A stretch of DNA of 64,000 bases from Bryum argenteum. Taxonomy: Eukaryota > Streptophyta > Bryopsida > Bryales > Bryaceae. Of the stretch, positions 30,458-42,049 are shown one piece after another. Made by a program: the position numbers and the translations under genes. The stretch covers positions 13,188,727 to 13,252,726 of the forward strand of contig CM073327.1 of NCBI GenBank assembly GCA_037043015.1. Reading direction: 5' to 3'. Each line of letters begins with the position of its first letter. The first letter of the stretch is position 1. The notes beneath the pieces are model-generated. The model worked only from the letters and a program-made list of their open reading frames with translations. It ran no database searches and was not told where the DNA came from.

Positions 30458-30611
30458 GTAATTCCTCTTTACCAAAATCCAAAGGCGCCAATACGAGTCG
30501 TGGTCGTAGTACAAGGAAGTCAAAGAGTTAGCATATTTAGAAGTTTGTGTGTGCACTATCTACTATGTGCACTCGGCCTAGGTGTTAGATCTCGATGAGC
30601 GTTGAGGAGAT

Positions 30612-30762
30612 CCATTTTTTCTGGCGTGTACACATGCTAGAGGTTTTTGAATTGCGTAGTTGTGACATGGGAGACATTCAGTGTGTCCATGTTTTTTCTG
30701 GCGTGTACACATGCCAGAGGTTTTTGAATTGCGTAGTTGTGACATGGGCCATATTAAGTGTG
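30612..30762 (+). repeat. 75-bp tandem duplication
   Basis: Two adjacent copies of CCAT(G)TTTTTTCTGGCGTGTACA...GTGTGT start at 30612 and 30687 and differ at a few bases. They lie in an intron-like part of the RING/SET locus. Just downstream (about 30899-30997) GTGTCCATATTGTA and its reverse complement make a GTAC-rich inverted repeat. Confidence 0.8.
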
Positions 30763-31139
30763 TCCATGGATGTAATGGGTTCCAACTGAATTAAGAGCTC
30801 GTTTTCTCTTTGAGTTCTCTTCACTACTATTGGAGTCAGAGCACGATATTGCCTTCATTTTCGGTACTTGTAGTCCGCGGCCAATTCTTGGCGAACATAA
30901 GTGTCCATACTGTACAGTAAGTGTCCATATTGTATGTAATCATTTGGTACACTGTGGACAGTACCTTGTACAATATGGACACTTACTGTACACCAAGTTC
31001 ATATCTAAGAATGCATTATTTTCTCAGATATTTGACTTGTCTTGGTAAATGCGAGATGATTGGGTTTGAGGGGGGATCTCATGTTGTTCGTGTGTGGGTC
31101 AGAACAATAGGAAATAGATCCGCACCACCCCAAATACAT

Positions 31140-32177
31140 AATTGAAGACATTTCCAGAGGACTTGAGAATTTCCCAATTCCGTTGTGGTTTCGATACTCC
31201 ATTTCCGTATTCCAATATGTAACTTCAAGCGTAGTATACAAAGACGCTAAGGTGAACGAGGTGCTTTACGAGATTGACGAGGGTGCATATCGTAAGTGCC
31301 CTCCGAGGAGATTGCCTCATGAAGTTTTATTGTGAGTGTGCGACCTCGCACTCCAAGTGGCCGGTTTGCTTACACTCACGGAGGAATACTCGCAATTCAT
31401 TTCTCAAGGCCAAACGAGAAGGAGCGAAAGCCCGATGGATCCGAGGAGTGCTATTGTTTCAACAAGGCCCATTTTGGGACGGGTTTGCTGTGTGACTCCG
31501 TTGTGCGCCCGACGTTTATAGCTGAGTGTAATATCAAGTGCGGGTGTCATAAGATGTGTGGAAATCGAATTGTGCAACGAGGGATGACATATCGAGTGGA
31601 GGTATTCCTTCCTGACGAGAAAAGGTGGGGTGTTCGAGCAAGGGATCGCATTCGAAGGCTGCATTTGTATTTGAAATGACCGGGGAGATATTGACAAATG
31701 CCGAAAGCGAGATGGAGAGAAACGAGGAAAACGGTGGGGTCTCGGGTTACAGTGTACACTGTGATGCTGATTGGATATTGGAGACAAGTGCGGATGACAA
31801 CTCTGCCTTATGTCTGGATGCAACTAGGTTTGGAAATGTAGCGAGGTTCGTAAACCACCGGTAAGGCTCCATGTTGTGCCCATGTGTTATTTTGGATTCA
31901 TTGTTTTGCACTATGGTGAGTATTTCCACCACCACAGCTAATAGATATTGTACAAATTCAATGTGTGCACAGGTGTGAAGATGCAAATTTGATTGACATC
32001 CCAGTGTTGGTAGGGAGAAGTGATAGGAGCTTCTACCGGATTGCCTTTTTTACCCTACGTGAAATTGAGCCCAATGAAGAACTTACGTGGGACTATAAAA
32101 CCGACTTTTTAACACATGACCCAGACGTGCCTACATTCGGTTGCAAGTGCAAAAGTCCGTCTTGCAGGGGTCCGTGA
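31140..32177 (+). pseudogene. Pre-SET and SET histone H3K9-type methyltransferase domain
   Basis: In order: IIEDISRGLENFPIP (the DIS.G.E..PIP start of SUV39/SUVH pre-SET regions), cysteine-rich CYCFNKAHFG and IKCGCHKMCGNRIVQRG, EVFLPDEKRWGVRARD, FVFEMTGEILT, ARFGNVARFVNHR. After a 112-nt intron (CCG|GTAAGG 31861 to GTGCACAG 31972) come CEDANLIDIPVL, REIEPNEELTWDYKTDF and a post-SET CKCKSPSCRG ending TGA 32175-32177. Such enzymes methylate H3 Lys9 using SAM. Unusual residues: NHRC in place of NHSC, and LTWDY in place of LTYDY. Frame changes near 31.33 and 31.65 kb show this copy is damaged or misassembled. It probably completes the gene that starts at 26366. Confidence 0.65.
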
Positions 32178-32460
32178 CAAGTACTAGTCAATAAGAACTA
32201 CATGTTGTATATCTAGTATACACCATTCACATGCATACTAAATATACAATTAGGTAGATGACTTTTACTCTTCTATAGTTGATTAACCTTCTCAGTACAT
32301 TATATCGAAACTTGAATTACTTTCCATAAAATTTCTTAATGCATCAACTGAACATAACATAAACATAATGTACTCAATGTACAAACTTATACTCAATGTA
32401 CAAACTTATACTGAATGTATAAACTTATACTGAATGTACAAACTTATACTCCATGATTCA
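32178..32460. repeat. Intergenic GTAC-rich repeat between convergent genes
   Basis: The two genes end tail to tail 283 bp apart. 32365-32450 consists of about 4.5 copies of an 18-bp unit (ACTCAATGTACAAACTTAT). The same GTAC-rich style fills the introns of both neighbouring genes (28.0-28.9, 30.9-31.0, 34.4-35.1 kb). Confidence 0.7.
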
Positions 32461-35400
32461 TACCGAATTAAAGGCCCACCAGTCGCTCATCGCGTTCTCA
32501 CATAGCCTTTTCGCGTCGGCTGTTATTTGATACACTGGTGATCCCTTACTTCTGTAAGATGCAAGTATCATAGGGAATTTAATAACCCTTACCAGATTGG
32601 CATCCAGGGTTGCAACAACGGCTTTATTACAAAGCACATACGTCTTATCACTTGTTCCGCGTTTCTTGTAGTACTTCCCAACCACGACTTCATCTCCCGC
32701 ACTGAAAACATTTCCCCACGGGCAAGTATGATCTTCCTCCAAGACATGCTTCTCACGGTGACATTGCAGGATGTGGTAATCGACACCTTCATCGTTGTCC
32801 ACTTCAGCAGGCACCATGAAATTGTCCCCAACACTCAGCAAGGAACCCTGGTCTTCACACAACCCATCATTCTGCCAGTTAACTTCATCATCATCGTGTG
32901 CAACTTGTATAGGTAGTGTCCCTGCAATAAAGGGGTTCAGACGTTCTACTTTCCACTCCTTCACATGGGACTTGTTCTCACAGTTATTCCAATCACAATC
33001 TACACACGAAACACAGAAACATGATAACTCACGAGTTTTCAGTAGAGTTGGATCAGTCATTGAGAAACCCATGATGGAATACAAACTCTTAGATCCCAAG
33101 AGTGTACGACATTTCGCAGTATTGTCCGCATGATTGACTTCATTTGATTCAACATGCCAAAATTCACGATGGATGGGTTTAGAAGTAGCTGCGTGTGTAG
33201 TGTCACTACACGGTTAGAGTAATTTTCTCTAAGGAATTCCACAACTTGGGCTGCATTCTGAGAGGCCTCCCGGATTTTGAATCTGTTCTTGCCGTAGTGC
33301 CCTTTTAACGACAAAGACTGCACCATCCCACTCGCCCTTCCCGTGAGCGGATTCAAGTAATTCCATCGCATCAAACAACCCCCCGATTAAATAAGGGAAC
33401 CTCGCCACAAAATACATCGCCGTGGCACACTTGAATTGCAAACTGCACCCATCTGAAAACACCCAATGCTCTTGGAATGGAACACCTAAACTTTCAGCCC
33501 ACTTCCAATGTTTCAGTAAACAATGTTGAACAAATGCAGAATCGTGACATTTGTCGTCGAAAATGTAGTAGTGTGTACTCTTATGTACAACGTCACCTTC
33601 TCTCGAACATCGAAATGTGCACAAAAATAGTCACGATGTGTCTTCAAGTAATACATACTCGTACTTCATTCTCGAATAGCAAATGTATAATTCTCAACAG
33701 AATCAATATGAGAAACAAGTACTCCTTCGTATGTTCTTCATCATTATCCGCAGACTCGCTCATCTTGCCACCTAGCTCAAATTGAGACCAATGAATTTAG
33801 TCACCGTCTTCTCCATGTAAGCCAAAAAATCTAGGACTGGAGTCTCCCTAAACGCCTCTCGAAGGCGTTTCTTTGGTTGACCTGTTTCACCATGGTTTCC
33901 AACTATGTAGTACTCAAAACATTTCCACTTCAATAAGAACGATTCATCAGTTACTTCACGAGGACAAATATCAAACTTACGAAAACCACAATCGGGACAC
34001 AGACCCACTAGACAATCTAATTTGTGGAACCTATCAAATTCTCCTTTTGGGCACATACAACTTTCCCACATAAGAGTAATATGCTTGTACACTCGATCAT
34101 GTGCTTGACAACCATCGTCATGCTCTTGCCCTGCACATACCAAACAACTACAAGCACAATTTGTTGTAGAATGGAATCCCCTCAACTTATCTCTAAGATT
34201 GGTCAAACCAATCTTCATCATGTCCATTTCCACGTGGTAGATACAGCAGCACGTGTTCCACTCTTTCAACTTCTTCACCCACCATGGTTTCAATTTCTCA
34301 AAAGCTCTTAACCTAATTTTACATTCCGGATGTGCCTCCATAAACCGCTGAAAAAACGATGTCTGCAAAAGTACAAGACAAAGTACACACTGATCAGGGC
34401 ACCTTTACCTCGCCTACATCCAACATGCAATGAAAGTAATTACTGACTACATGTATACACATTAATAAACACAAACCTCACGTACACAACAGTCAACAAT
34501 GTTCACAACAAGAGTACCTACTTCTATACAATATCTAACCATGAACTACAAGAAGTACCGCATGAGCTACAAGAACTAAGACACCAAGTACAAGACTCAC
34601 TGCATTGCTATTGAATGTAGTCAATCATCTACAGACTGTACTTCATCCACTACAAACTGTACAAAACCCTTACACAAACTGTACTCTTTCTTATAGTTCA
34701 CAGCAACACTACTGATAAAACTACAAATGTACAAATTCATAGGTCAGATGACACCTAAGTGTATATAACGATGAACTCCAACTACAACATGTACTAAAAC
34801 ATGATATAAAGGACATTTAGGCCAGTGCTTCAAAACAAAAGTACTGATGTAAATCACTGTAGTGCAGAGATTCACATCGAAAGTTCACGAGACGGTAATG
34901 AAGTATGAGGACACAATACTGAATTACTAGGCAAGTACACACTAAGTAACGCATAGATACTACAAGAGTGCGAAAACTTTATACGAATATGAACTCGTAC
35001 ATAGCACAAGTAGTTACTACACTTCCGAGTTATTGAATGAAACCTCAAAACAGAAACTTACATAAACGTAAAACTCACATAAACCCTACTTCCTTCAAAT
35101 CGACATTTGCAGGCAAACCTTGCAGTAAACGCCAAATACACTTGCAACAAGTTTAAGTCGAAATACCTGGGTCTCACAGAGATAGTGAGTAGGGTGCGGG
35201 GGAAGCCAGTCGTTCCTTCCTACTCTGTGTCTCACAACATCCTTCTTGTTAGGAGAAACCTTGGTTTGCAATGTCCACCAAGCCACTACACAATCTTTAA
35301 CATAGTCAGAGATGCCTTCTCTTTTTAGCCTACACAAAAGTAACTTTGGAATTGATGGAACTGAACCATCCTGTACGACTTCTTGAATCCTTCTCTTGTA

Positions 35401-35872
35401 AGCAATAGAAATACTTTCTCGAGTAGATCCTACTACTTTGGACAAAGCAGAAACTCCTGAAAAACCACTACTCACAGCTGCATCTAACAACGCTGATTTT
35501 CTAGCTAGTAGATCATGGGAGTTTGCAACTTTCACAATTGAAAACTCATGCCTAAAGCTCTCTATGAACGCATCCCTAGCACGTGCTTCCTGAGGAGGGT
35601 GGTAACAATCAGGCAAAAATCCGGAAACTAGCTGGTGATCCAAGATCCTTTCCATAACTTGTTTCTTGCTAATGAGATCAGGACATGCACTAAGAAGGTC
35701 TACAATCGCATTGGAAACGCTATTTGCAATCCTATATGAGTTTCTTACAGAGAGGGGTGAAATCGCAGCATGTTCTGGTGAATCAGTAAGGAACTCTTTT
35801 CTCTCCTTATCACGTAACCTCTGTTTACGCTTCCTCTCTCGAGCTGCTTCAGCAACTTCTACTCTACGCGCC
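32461..35872 (-). CDS. Transposase-like gene with SDG / HGKGEWDG motifs (main part)
   Basis: Exon 1 continues from 42.1 kb across the retroelement and reads RRVEVAEAARERKRKQRLRDKERKE ... VVAWWTLQTKVSPNKKDVVRHRVG to CAG|GTATTT at 35167/35166. An 803-nt intron (35166-34364) joins in phase 0 to TSFFQRFMEAHPECKIR. Then come paired cysteines (CACSCLVCAG, CPDCGFRKFDICP), and the core HWVFSDGCSLQFKCATAMYFVARFPY with HGKGEWDGAVFVVKRALR. The C-terminal part (32461-33099) has FCVSCVDCDWNNCENK. SDG...HGKGxxDG...KR is a wide eukaryotic family of transposase-like proteins with a probable RNase H-type fold. A frame change lies near 33.27 kb, and the junction near 33.7 kb is unresolved. It is distinct from the 18.5-21.5 kb protein. 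Confidence 0.6.
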
Positions 35873-36380
35873 TGTTAGGGACATAGGCTCTGGAACCTTC
35901 TAGAAGGAAGTCTCTAGAAGTCTCTGGAACCTTCTAAAAAGAAAGTCTCTAGAACCTTCTAGAAGGAAGTCTTTAGAACCTTCTAGAAGGAAGTCTTTAG
36001 AATCTTCTAGAAGCTAGTCTCTGGAACCTTCTAGAATCTAGTCTCTGGAACCTTCTAGAATCTAGTCTCTGGAACCTTCTAGAAGCATCCTAGTTGGTAG
36101 AAGTTCTAGAAGCATCCTAGTTGGTAGAAGTTCTAGAAGCATCCTAGTTGGTAGAAGTTCTAGAAGCATCCTAGCTGGTAGAAGTTCTAGAAGCTTCTTG
36201 GATTCTAGAAGTATATATAGGAGTCGAGGCTGAAGAGTTCTTCAGTCTCGACAACGCATCTCTTGGAGCTCTAGCTTACCTCTCTTGGTGTTATTCGTGT
36301 ACTCGTCTTGTCAATCCAAGCTCTTGTCAGTTTTTGTTAGTTTCCAGATATTCTTGTCATCTGTTTTCGTGTCCCTGACA
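35873..36380 (+). repeat. 5' LTR (508 bp) with heat-shock-element array
   Basis: The LTR begins TGTTAGGG and ends GTCCCTGACA. About 330 bp of it is tandem GAAccTTCtaGAA-type units, then GAAGTTCTAGAAG units, ending at a TATA box (TATATATAGG, about 36217). An 8-base match to the plant initiator-Met primer-binding sequence (ATCAGAGC) lies about 28 bp inside the element at 36408-36415, a possible primer-binding site. Confidence 0.9.
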
Positions 36381-36569
36381 GTTTGTCGAGACTACATTCT
36401 CACAGATATCAGAGCTAGTCCCTTCTTGTTTGAGAGAGTGGATTACCCCTTTTCTTGGAGTCTTGAGTCGTTTTAGAGGTTGCGGAGTACCCTCCTTTAA
36501 ACCAATATTGTTCTCTTGTCAAATTTTTTCTTTTCATTCGTAGATTTGGTCAAAGATCAAGACGTCAAT

Positions 36570-37474
36570 ATGGCTGAAAATTTGGAATCCAAATTGGACG
36601 CTATCATGAATGTTCTTGCTACGTTATCACAAAGACAAGCGGAGATAGAAGGAGCCACGGCAAGACTTCACAATGATGGAGCATCCGGGATAACATCATC
36701 CAGGATTCACCAGTCTCAAGCTACTACAGCGGAGGAGGCGACTATACCTTTAGTTCAACAAAACCCAATGATTCAACAACGGAAAGAGCCTAGAGTTAGT
36801 CTTCCTGACAAGTTCAACGGAACGCGTTCCAAGTTTCGAGGTTTTGTCAACCAAATCAGGTTGATAACAGTTTTACAGCCTGAACGATATCCGACGGAGG
36901 AAGCGCGTGTTGGACTTACAGGACAAGCTCTGTCGTGGTTTGCCCCCTTGTTCGAGAAACGATCGCCAATTCTGAGCAACTTTGAGACGTTCTTGGAAGC
37001 ATTTGCAGAAGCATTTGGCGAACATGACAAGGTTCGATGGGCTACAACAAAGATCGGATCACTACGATGAGTCAGTTTTATTGGGGTTTGAGGGATGATG
37101 TGAAGGACCTACTTTTATCCCTTCCTGATCCGCAAACGCTCAACGAAGCCATTAGCCAAGCTGTAAAGTGCGACAACCGTTCATTCCAGCGTCGTCAAGA
37201 CCAGCGCCCACAATACCAAATGAATTGCTACACCACGAGTATGTTGGCAAACAATTTGAGTTCTCATTTGGAGGCAGAAGTCATGCAAATCGACGCGGCG
37301 CGTGTCAGAGCTCTTACTCCAGAAGAGAAGAAACGGCGTATGGAAGAAGGACTCTGTTTGTACTGCGGAGAAGAAGGCCACAAGGTTGGAAATTGCCCCA
37401 AGAAGCAAAACCGGAGCATTGTTAAGACTAGGAGTGCGGTGATCCCGGAAAACGACGATGCCCAGCCACAGTAG
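36570..37474 (+). pseudogene. gag region of the chromovirus (fossil)
   Basis: It begins MAENLESKLDAIMNVLATLSQ with a short coiled coil. A capsid-like stretch follows (PRVSLPDKFNGTRSKFRGFVNQI ... LTGQALSWFAPLFE), and the region ends with one CCHC zinc knuckle (CLYCGEEGHKVGNC). This is the usual Ty3/gypsy Gag order. The region is not intact in this copy. Confidence 0.8.
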
Positions 37475-37479
37475 GAACC

Positions 37480-40400
37480 GTGCGGCTGGACGATTCAATG
37501 CCGCGACAACAATCAGGTTCTTCTTTCTCTGCCCAACCTGCCCATTGTTTTACAATTCCCTTGTCTCTTGGTCTTCAAAAACACAAAACTTTAGCGCTAT
37601 TAGATTCGGGAGCATCTACTTGTTTTTTAGATGAAGAATTTGCTAAGCGCCACAGGATTCGTCTAGTACAGAAATTCAAGCCTGTTCATGTAGAGGTGAT
37701 AGATGGACGACCTTTATTGTCTGGCAGTGTCACCCATGAATCAGTACCTATAGAGGTGGCGTTTAAGGACCATAGTAGTTACGTTGTTTTTAATGTTATT
37801 AGAACCCTGTCAAACCCTGTCATCCTAGGTCTCTCCTGGTTAGAACAACATAACCCTACCATAGATTGGAAGTTGCGGAAAATAACTTTTTCCAAAGAAC
37901 ATTCCAAGAGCCAACCTAGTAGACATCCCAAGATAGGGAAACCATTGTTTATTGGAGCAAGGGCGTTTGTACGATCATCCAAAGAAGGAGCACCCTTCGT
38001 CATCTATGCAGCCCCAACTAGCACGGAGAGGAGTTCGACGGCAAGCATACCAGAGCAATACAAGGATTTTGAGGACGTGTTTCAGAAGAAGAACGCGGAC
38101 ATGCTACCGGAGCATCGGCCATACGACTGTGCCATAGACCTGCTAGAAGGAGCACAACCGCCTTTCGGCCCAATCTACAATCTCTTTCAAACGGAGTTAG
38201 CGGAGCTGCGAAAATACATTGACGAGAATCTAGCGAAGAACTTCATTCGTCATTCAAAGTCGCCAGCTGGGGCACTGAACTTGTTTGTAAGGAAGAAGGA
38301 TGGCTCCTTGCGAATGTGCGTGGACTATCGAGGCCTCAACAAGGTAACTAAGAAAAATCGTTACCCGTTACTCTTGATCTTTAGTCTCTTGGAGCAGCTC
38401 GGGCGTGCAAAGATCTTTACAAAAATTGATCTGAGGGGAGCTTACAACCTCGTACGGATCAATGAAGGAGATGTGTGGAAGACAGCGTTCCGTACAAGGT
38501 ATGGCCATTTTGAATATAATGTCATGCCTTTTGGCCTTACCAATGCCCCGGCTGTTTTCCAATACATGATGAATGACATCTTTCGGAAATACCTTGACGA
38601 CTTTGTTGTCATCTATCTAGATGACATCCTGATATTTTCCAAAAATAAAGAGGAGCACGAGAAGCACGTTCGTTTAGTCCTCGAGAAACTACGAGAACGA
38701 GGACTCTACGCCAAGATGGAGAAGTGCCTATTCCACCAAACCGAGATGGAGTTTCTAGGGTTCATTGCGACTACAGACGGCTTGAAGATGGACCCTAAGA
38801 AGGTGGAAGCAATTGTATCCTGGGAGGTTCCGAAGACGGTTAGAGACGTACAATGTTTTCTTGGATTTGCTAACTTCTATCGGATCTTCATCAAGAATTA
38901 TTCTCGGGTCGCTGCTCCACTCACCCGATTGACGTGTAAGGACAAGCTAGAATGGGGACCCCAAGCCGAACGAGCATTTCAAGATCTCAAGACGGCGTTT
39001 ACTACGGCTCCAGTCCTGCTACACCCTGACTTTGCAAAGGCCTTCTATTTGGAGACCGATGCTTCTGATTTTGCTTTGGGAGCCGTACTTTCACAGATGG
39101 GCGCAGACGGGAGGCTTCATCCAGTTGCGTTTTATTCTCGGAAGTTCTCTGCTGCGGAAATTAACTACGAAATCCACGATAAGGAACTCCTTGCCATAGT
39201 GGATTCCTTCCAAGAGTGGAGACACTTTCTCGAAGGCGCTGCGCATCCGGTGACCGTTTACACGGATCACAAGAATTTGGAGTACTTCATGTCGGCTCGA
39301 ACCCTGAATCGACGTCAAGCTCGGTGGAATATGTCGTTGTCGCGATTTGATTTTGTTATCACCTATCGGCCTGGGAAACAGCAAGGACTATCGGATGCAT
39401 TATCGAGGAGATCGTATCTCACGCCTAAGACTGGAAAAGAAGCATTTGATCAACAATGCACCACATTGTTGAAACCGGAGCATTTTAGAATTTGCGCTGC
39501 TGTCGTGCCAATTGATGCGGACTTCTTCGATCAGATACGCACTGTAACAACCAAAGATTCTGTAGCTCTTGGGATCAAGAAGCGTGCCGATAATGACAAG
39601 TTCAAGGTGGAGGGAGATCTTTTGTATTTTGAAGAGCGACTATATATTCCAAAGGGACCAACACGACTTTGAGTTCTCCAATCTCGCCACGACTTTCCAG
39701 CAGCAGGACATTTTGGATATAACAAGACATTGGAGCTTATTTCGCGAGATTTTTGGTGGCCTCAAATGTGGAAGGATGTGAAGGAGTTTGTCCTCTCTTG
39801 TGATATTTGTTTAAGGTCAAAGAACCCTCGGCATCTCCCCTATGGACTTCTGCAGCCATTGCCTATTCCGCATCGACCATGGTCTTCAGTTTCCATGGAC
39901 TTCATTACGGACCTGCCGCCTTCAAACTCGTTCGACATCATCTTTGTTGTGGTGAATCGGCTTACAAAGATGGCGCATTTTATTCCTTGCAAGAAGACAT
40001 CGTCAAGCGAGGACACAGCAAGACTCTTTCTTGATAATGTATATCGTTATCATGGCTTGCCAGATGACATTGTGTCGGATCGAGGAACTCAGTTCGTCTC
40101 CAAATTCTGGAGATCTCTTTTCGAGATTTTGAAGGTGGATATCAAGCTTTCTTCAGCCTTTCATCCTCAAACTGACGGTCAGACGGAACGGGTAAATCAA
40201 GTCTTGGAGCAGTATCTACGCTGCACCATCAACTACCAGCAAGACGATTGGACCGAATATCTACCGTTTGCCGAGTTTGCCTACAACAACACCCTTCATG
40301 CGTCGTCTCAACAAACACCGTTTTTTGCCAATTATGGATACCATCCGAAACTTGATTTGTTAAATCCAGTGGCCAATAACAACCCGGCAGCAGAAGGCTT

Positions 40401-40944
40401 TGTGAGACAGCTATCGGAGCTTCAAGCTACGTTGCGACTTCAATTACAAACTGCCCAAGAGTCTTACAAGGCGTCCGCAGATAAATTTCGGAATAAGGCA
40501 CCCACTTTCAAGATTGGAGATAAGGTATGGCTGCTTCGACGAAACATCAAGACCAAGCGGCCATGTGACAAGTTGGACTATCAAAGATTGGGGCCGTTTG
40601 TCATCGTGAAGCAAATCAATCCAGCGGCGTACCGGCTAGAGCTACCAGCTGCTATGAAGGTACATCCAGTCTTCCACGTGTCCTTGTTGGAACCTTATCG
40701 AGAGTCTACTTTTCCTGAAAGAGTGCAAAGCCCGCCACCTAGTGTCGAAATCGAGAACCATGAGGAATACGAGGTAGATAAGATACTAGATTCACGGCGA
40801 AAATTAGAATACCTCGTGCATTGGAGCGGCTACGATATTAATAAACGAACATGGGAGGATGCCGAAAATCTCGCAAACGCGCCAGAGAAGGTACAGGAGT
40901 TTCATCAACGATATCCTCGTAAACCCAAGCCGGTTCGGCGATAG
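37480..40944 (+). pseudogene. pol region with C-terminal chromodomain (fossil)
   Basis: Domains in order: retroviral-type aspartic protease (ALLDSGASTCFLD), reverse transcriptase (FVRKKDGSLRMCVDYRGLNK, then VIYLDDILIFS with the YxDD catalytic box), RNase H (YLETDASDFALGAVLSQ, VYTDHKNLEYF), integrase (CDICLRSK, SMDFITDLP, SDRGTQFVSKFW, HPQTDGQTERVNQ) and a chromodomain (EVDKILDSRRKLEYLVHWSGYDINKRTWEDAENL). The chromodomain defines a chromovirus, and in relatives it targets insertion to methylated-histone chromatin. The region is not intact in this copy. Confidence 0.9.
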
Positions 40945-41075
40945 CTTCTTTCTGACGCTTGTCCACCCAGGAACATAAAAGGGACGGAGTGCACCACAAA
41001 AATTCATAGTTGATGTAGTTATTTTGTCTAAGAATGAGTAGAAATTTTCTAGTAGCCATAGTTTAATCTTCTGAT

Positions 41076-41429
41076 ATGGATAATCAAGAGATAGAAAGTA
41101 TGCCAGTTATGTCATCTCAACCAGCAAACTCACGAAGACGACCTCGAGATGAAGAACCGCCTGTACCACGACAACGACGAAGGATACCAAGCAACCGATC
41201 GCTGGTGATTGTATTCGAAATGGAGCCTGCGTTCAATGGTGTGCCAGAAGGCGTGTTTGCAGGACAATTTCACAATGAAGACACGGAGGTTCATGCTTGG
41301 TCGGAAGTGGAAGGCGTGGGCCACTACCGTTGGCTTCAAGGACCAATGAACCACTTACCTCGTGAACAACAATTGGAGTTCATTGCAGACGTGATGCGGC
41401 AGATCTTCATTTTTCTGCGTTGGTATTAA
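41076..41429 (+). CDS. Extra small ORF between integrase and 3' LTR
   Basis: This 117-codon frame begins MDNQEIESMPVMSSQPANSRRRP. Its N-terminus is rich in Arg/Pro (PPVPRQRRRIPSNR) and the second half is globular-looking (FEMEPAFNGVPEGVFAGQFHNE ... HYRWLQGPMNHLP). No signal peptide or membrane helix is seen, so it is not env-like. Its position matches the accessory ORFs known in some plant Ty3 elements. Function unknown. Confidence 0.4.
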   Translation: MDNQEIESMPVMSSQPANSRRRPRDEEPPVPRQRRRIPSNRSLVIVFEMEPAFNGVPEGVFAGQFHNEDTEVHAWSEVEGVGHYRWLQGPMNHLPREQQLEFIADVMRQIFIFLRWY

Positions 41430-41463
41430 CTCACAACAACATTGCTTCTCGGAGACCTCGAAG

Positions 41464-41478
41464 CTAAAGGAGGGGGTG
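41464..41478 (+). other. Polypurine tract
   Basis: CTAAAGGAGGGGGTGA lies immediately before the 3' LTR (TGTTAGGG at 41480), where the plus-strand primer site of an LTR retrotransposon is expected. Confidence 0.75.
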
Positions 41479-41479
41479 A

Positions 41480-42049
41480 TGTTAGGGACATAGGCTCTGG
41501 AACCTTCTAGAAGGAAGTCTCTAGAAGTCTCTGGAACCTTCTAGAAAGAAAGTCTCTAGAACCTTCTAGAAGGAAGTCTTTAGAAGTCTCTGGAACCTTC
41601 TATAAAGAAAATCTCTAGAACCTTCTAGAAGCTAGTCTCTGGAACCTTCTAGAAGCTAGTCTCTGGAACCTTCTAGAATCTAGTCTCTGGAACCTTCTAG
41701 AATCTAGTCTCTGGAACCTTCTAGAAGCATCCTAGCTGGTAGAAGTTCTAGAAGCATCCTAGCTGGTAGAAGTTCTAGAAGCATCCTAGCTGGTAGAAGT
41801 TCTAGAAGCATCCTAGCTGGTAGAAGTTCTAGAAGCATCCTAGCTGGTAGAAGTTCTAGAAGCTTCTTGGATTCTAGAAGTATATATAGGAGTCGAGGCT
41901 GAAGAGTTCTTCAGTCTCGACAACGCATCTCTTGGAGCTCTAGCTCACCTCTCTTGGTGTTATTCGTGTACTCTTCTTGTCAATCCAATCTCTTGTCAGT
42001 TTTCGTTAGTTTCCAGATATTCTTGTCATCTGTTTTCGTGTCCCTGACA
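41480..42049 (+). repeat. 3' LTR (570 bp)
   Basis: Same ends as the 5' LTR but about 60 bp longer, because the tandem GAAccTTCtaGAA and CATCCTAGCTGGTAGAAGTT units differ in number between the two. The promoter-proximal TATA segment and the 3' part are nearly identical. Confidence 0.9.

Noticed and set aside
32461-35872. KDZ (Kyakuja-Dileera-Zisupton) transposase
   Set aside because: The SDG...HGKGxxDG...KR motif set is different from the KDZ signature motifs. I kept it as a separate transposase-like family.
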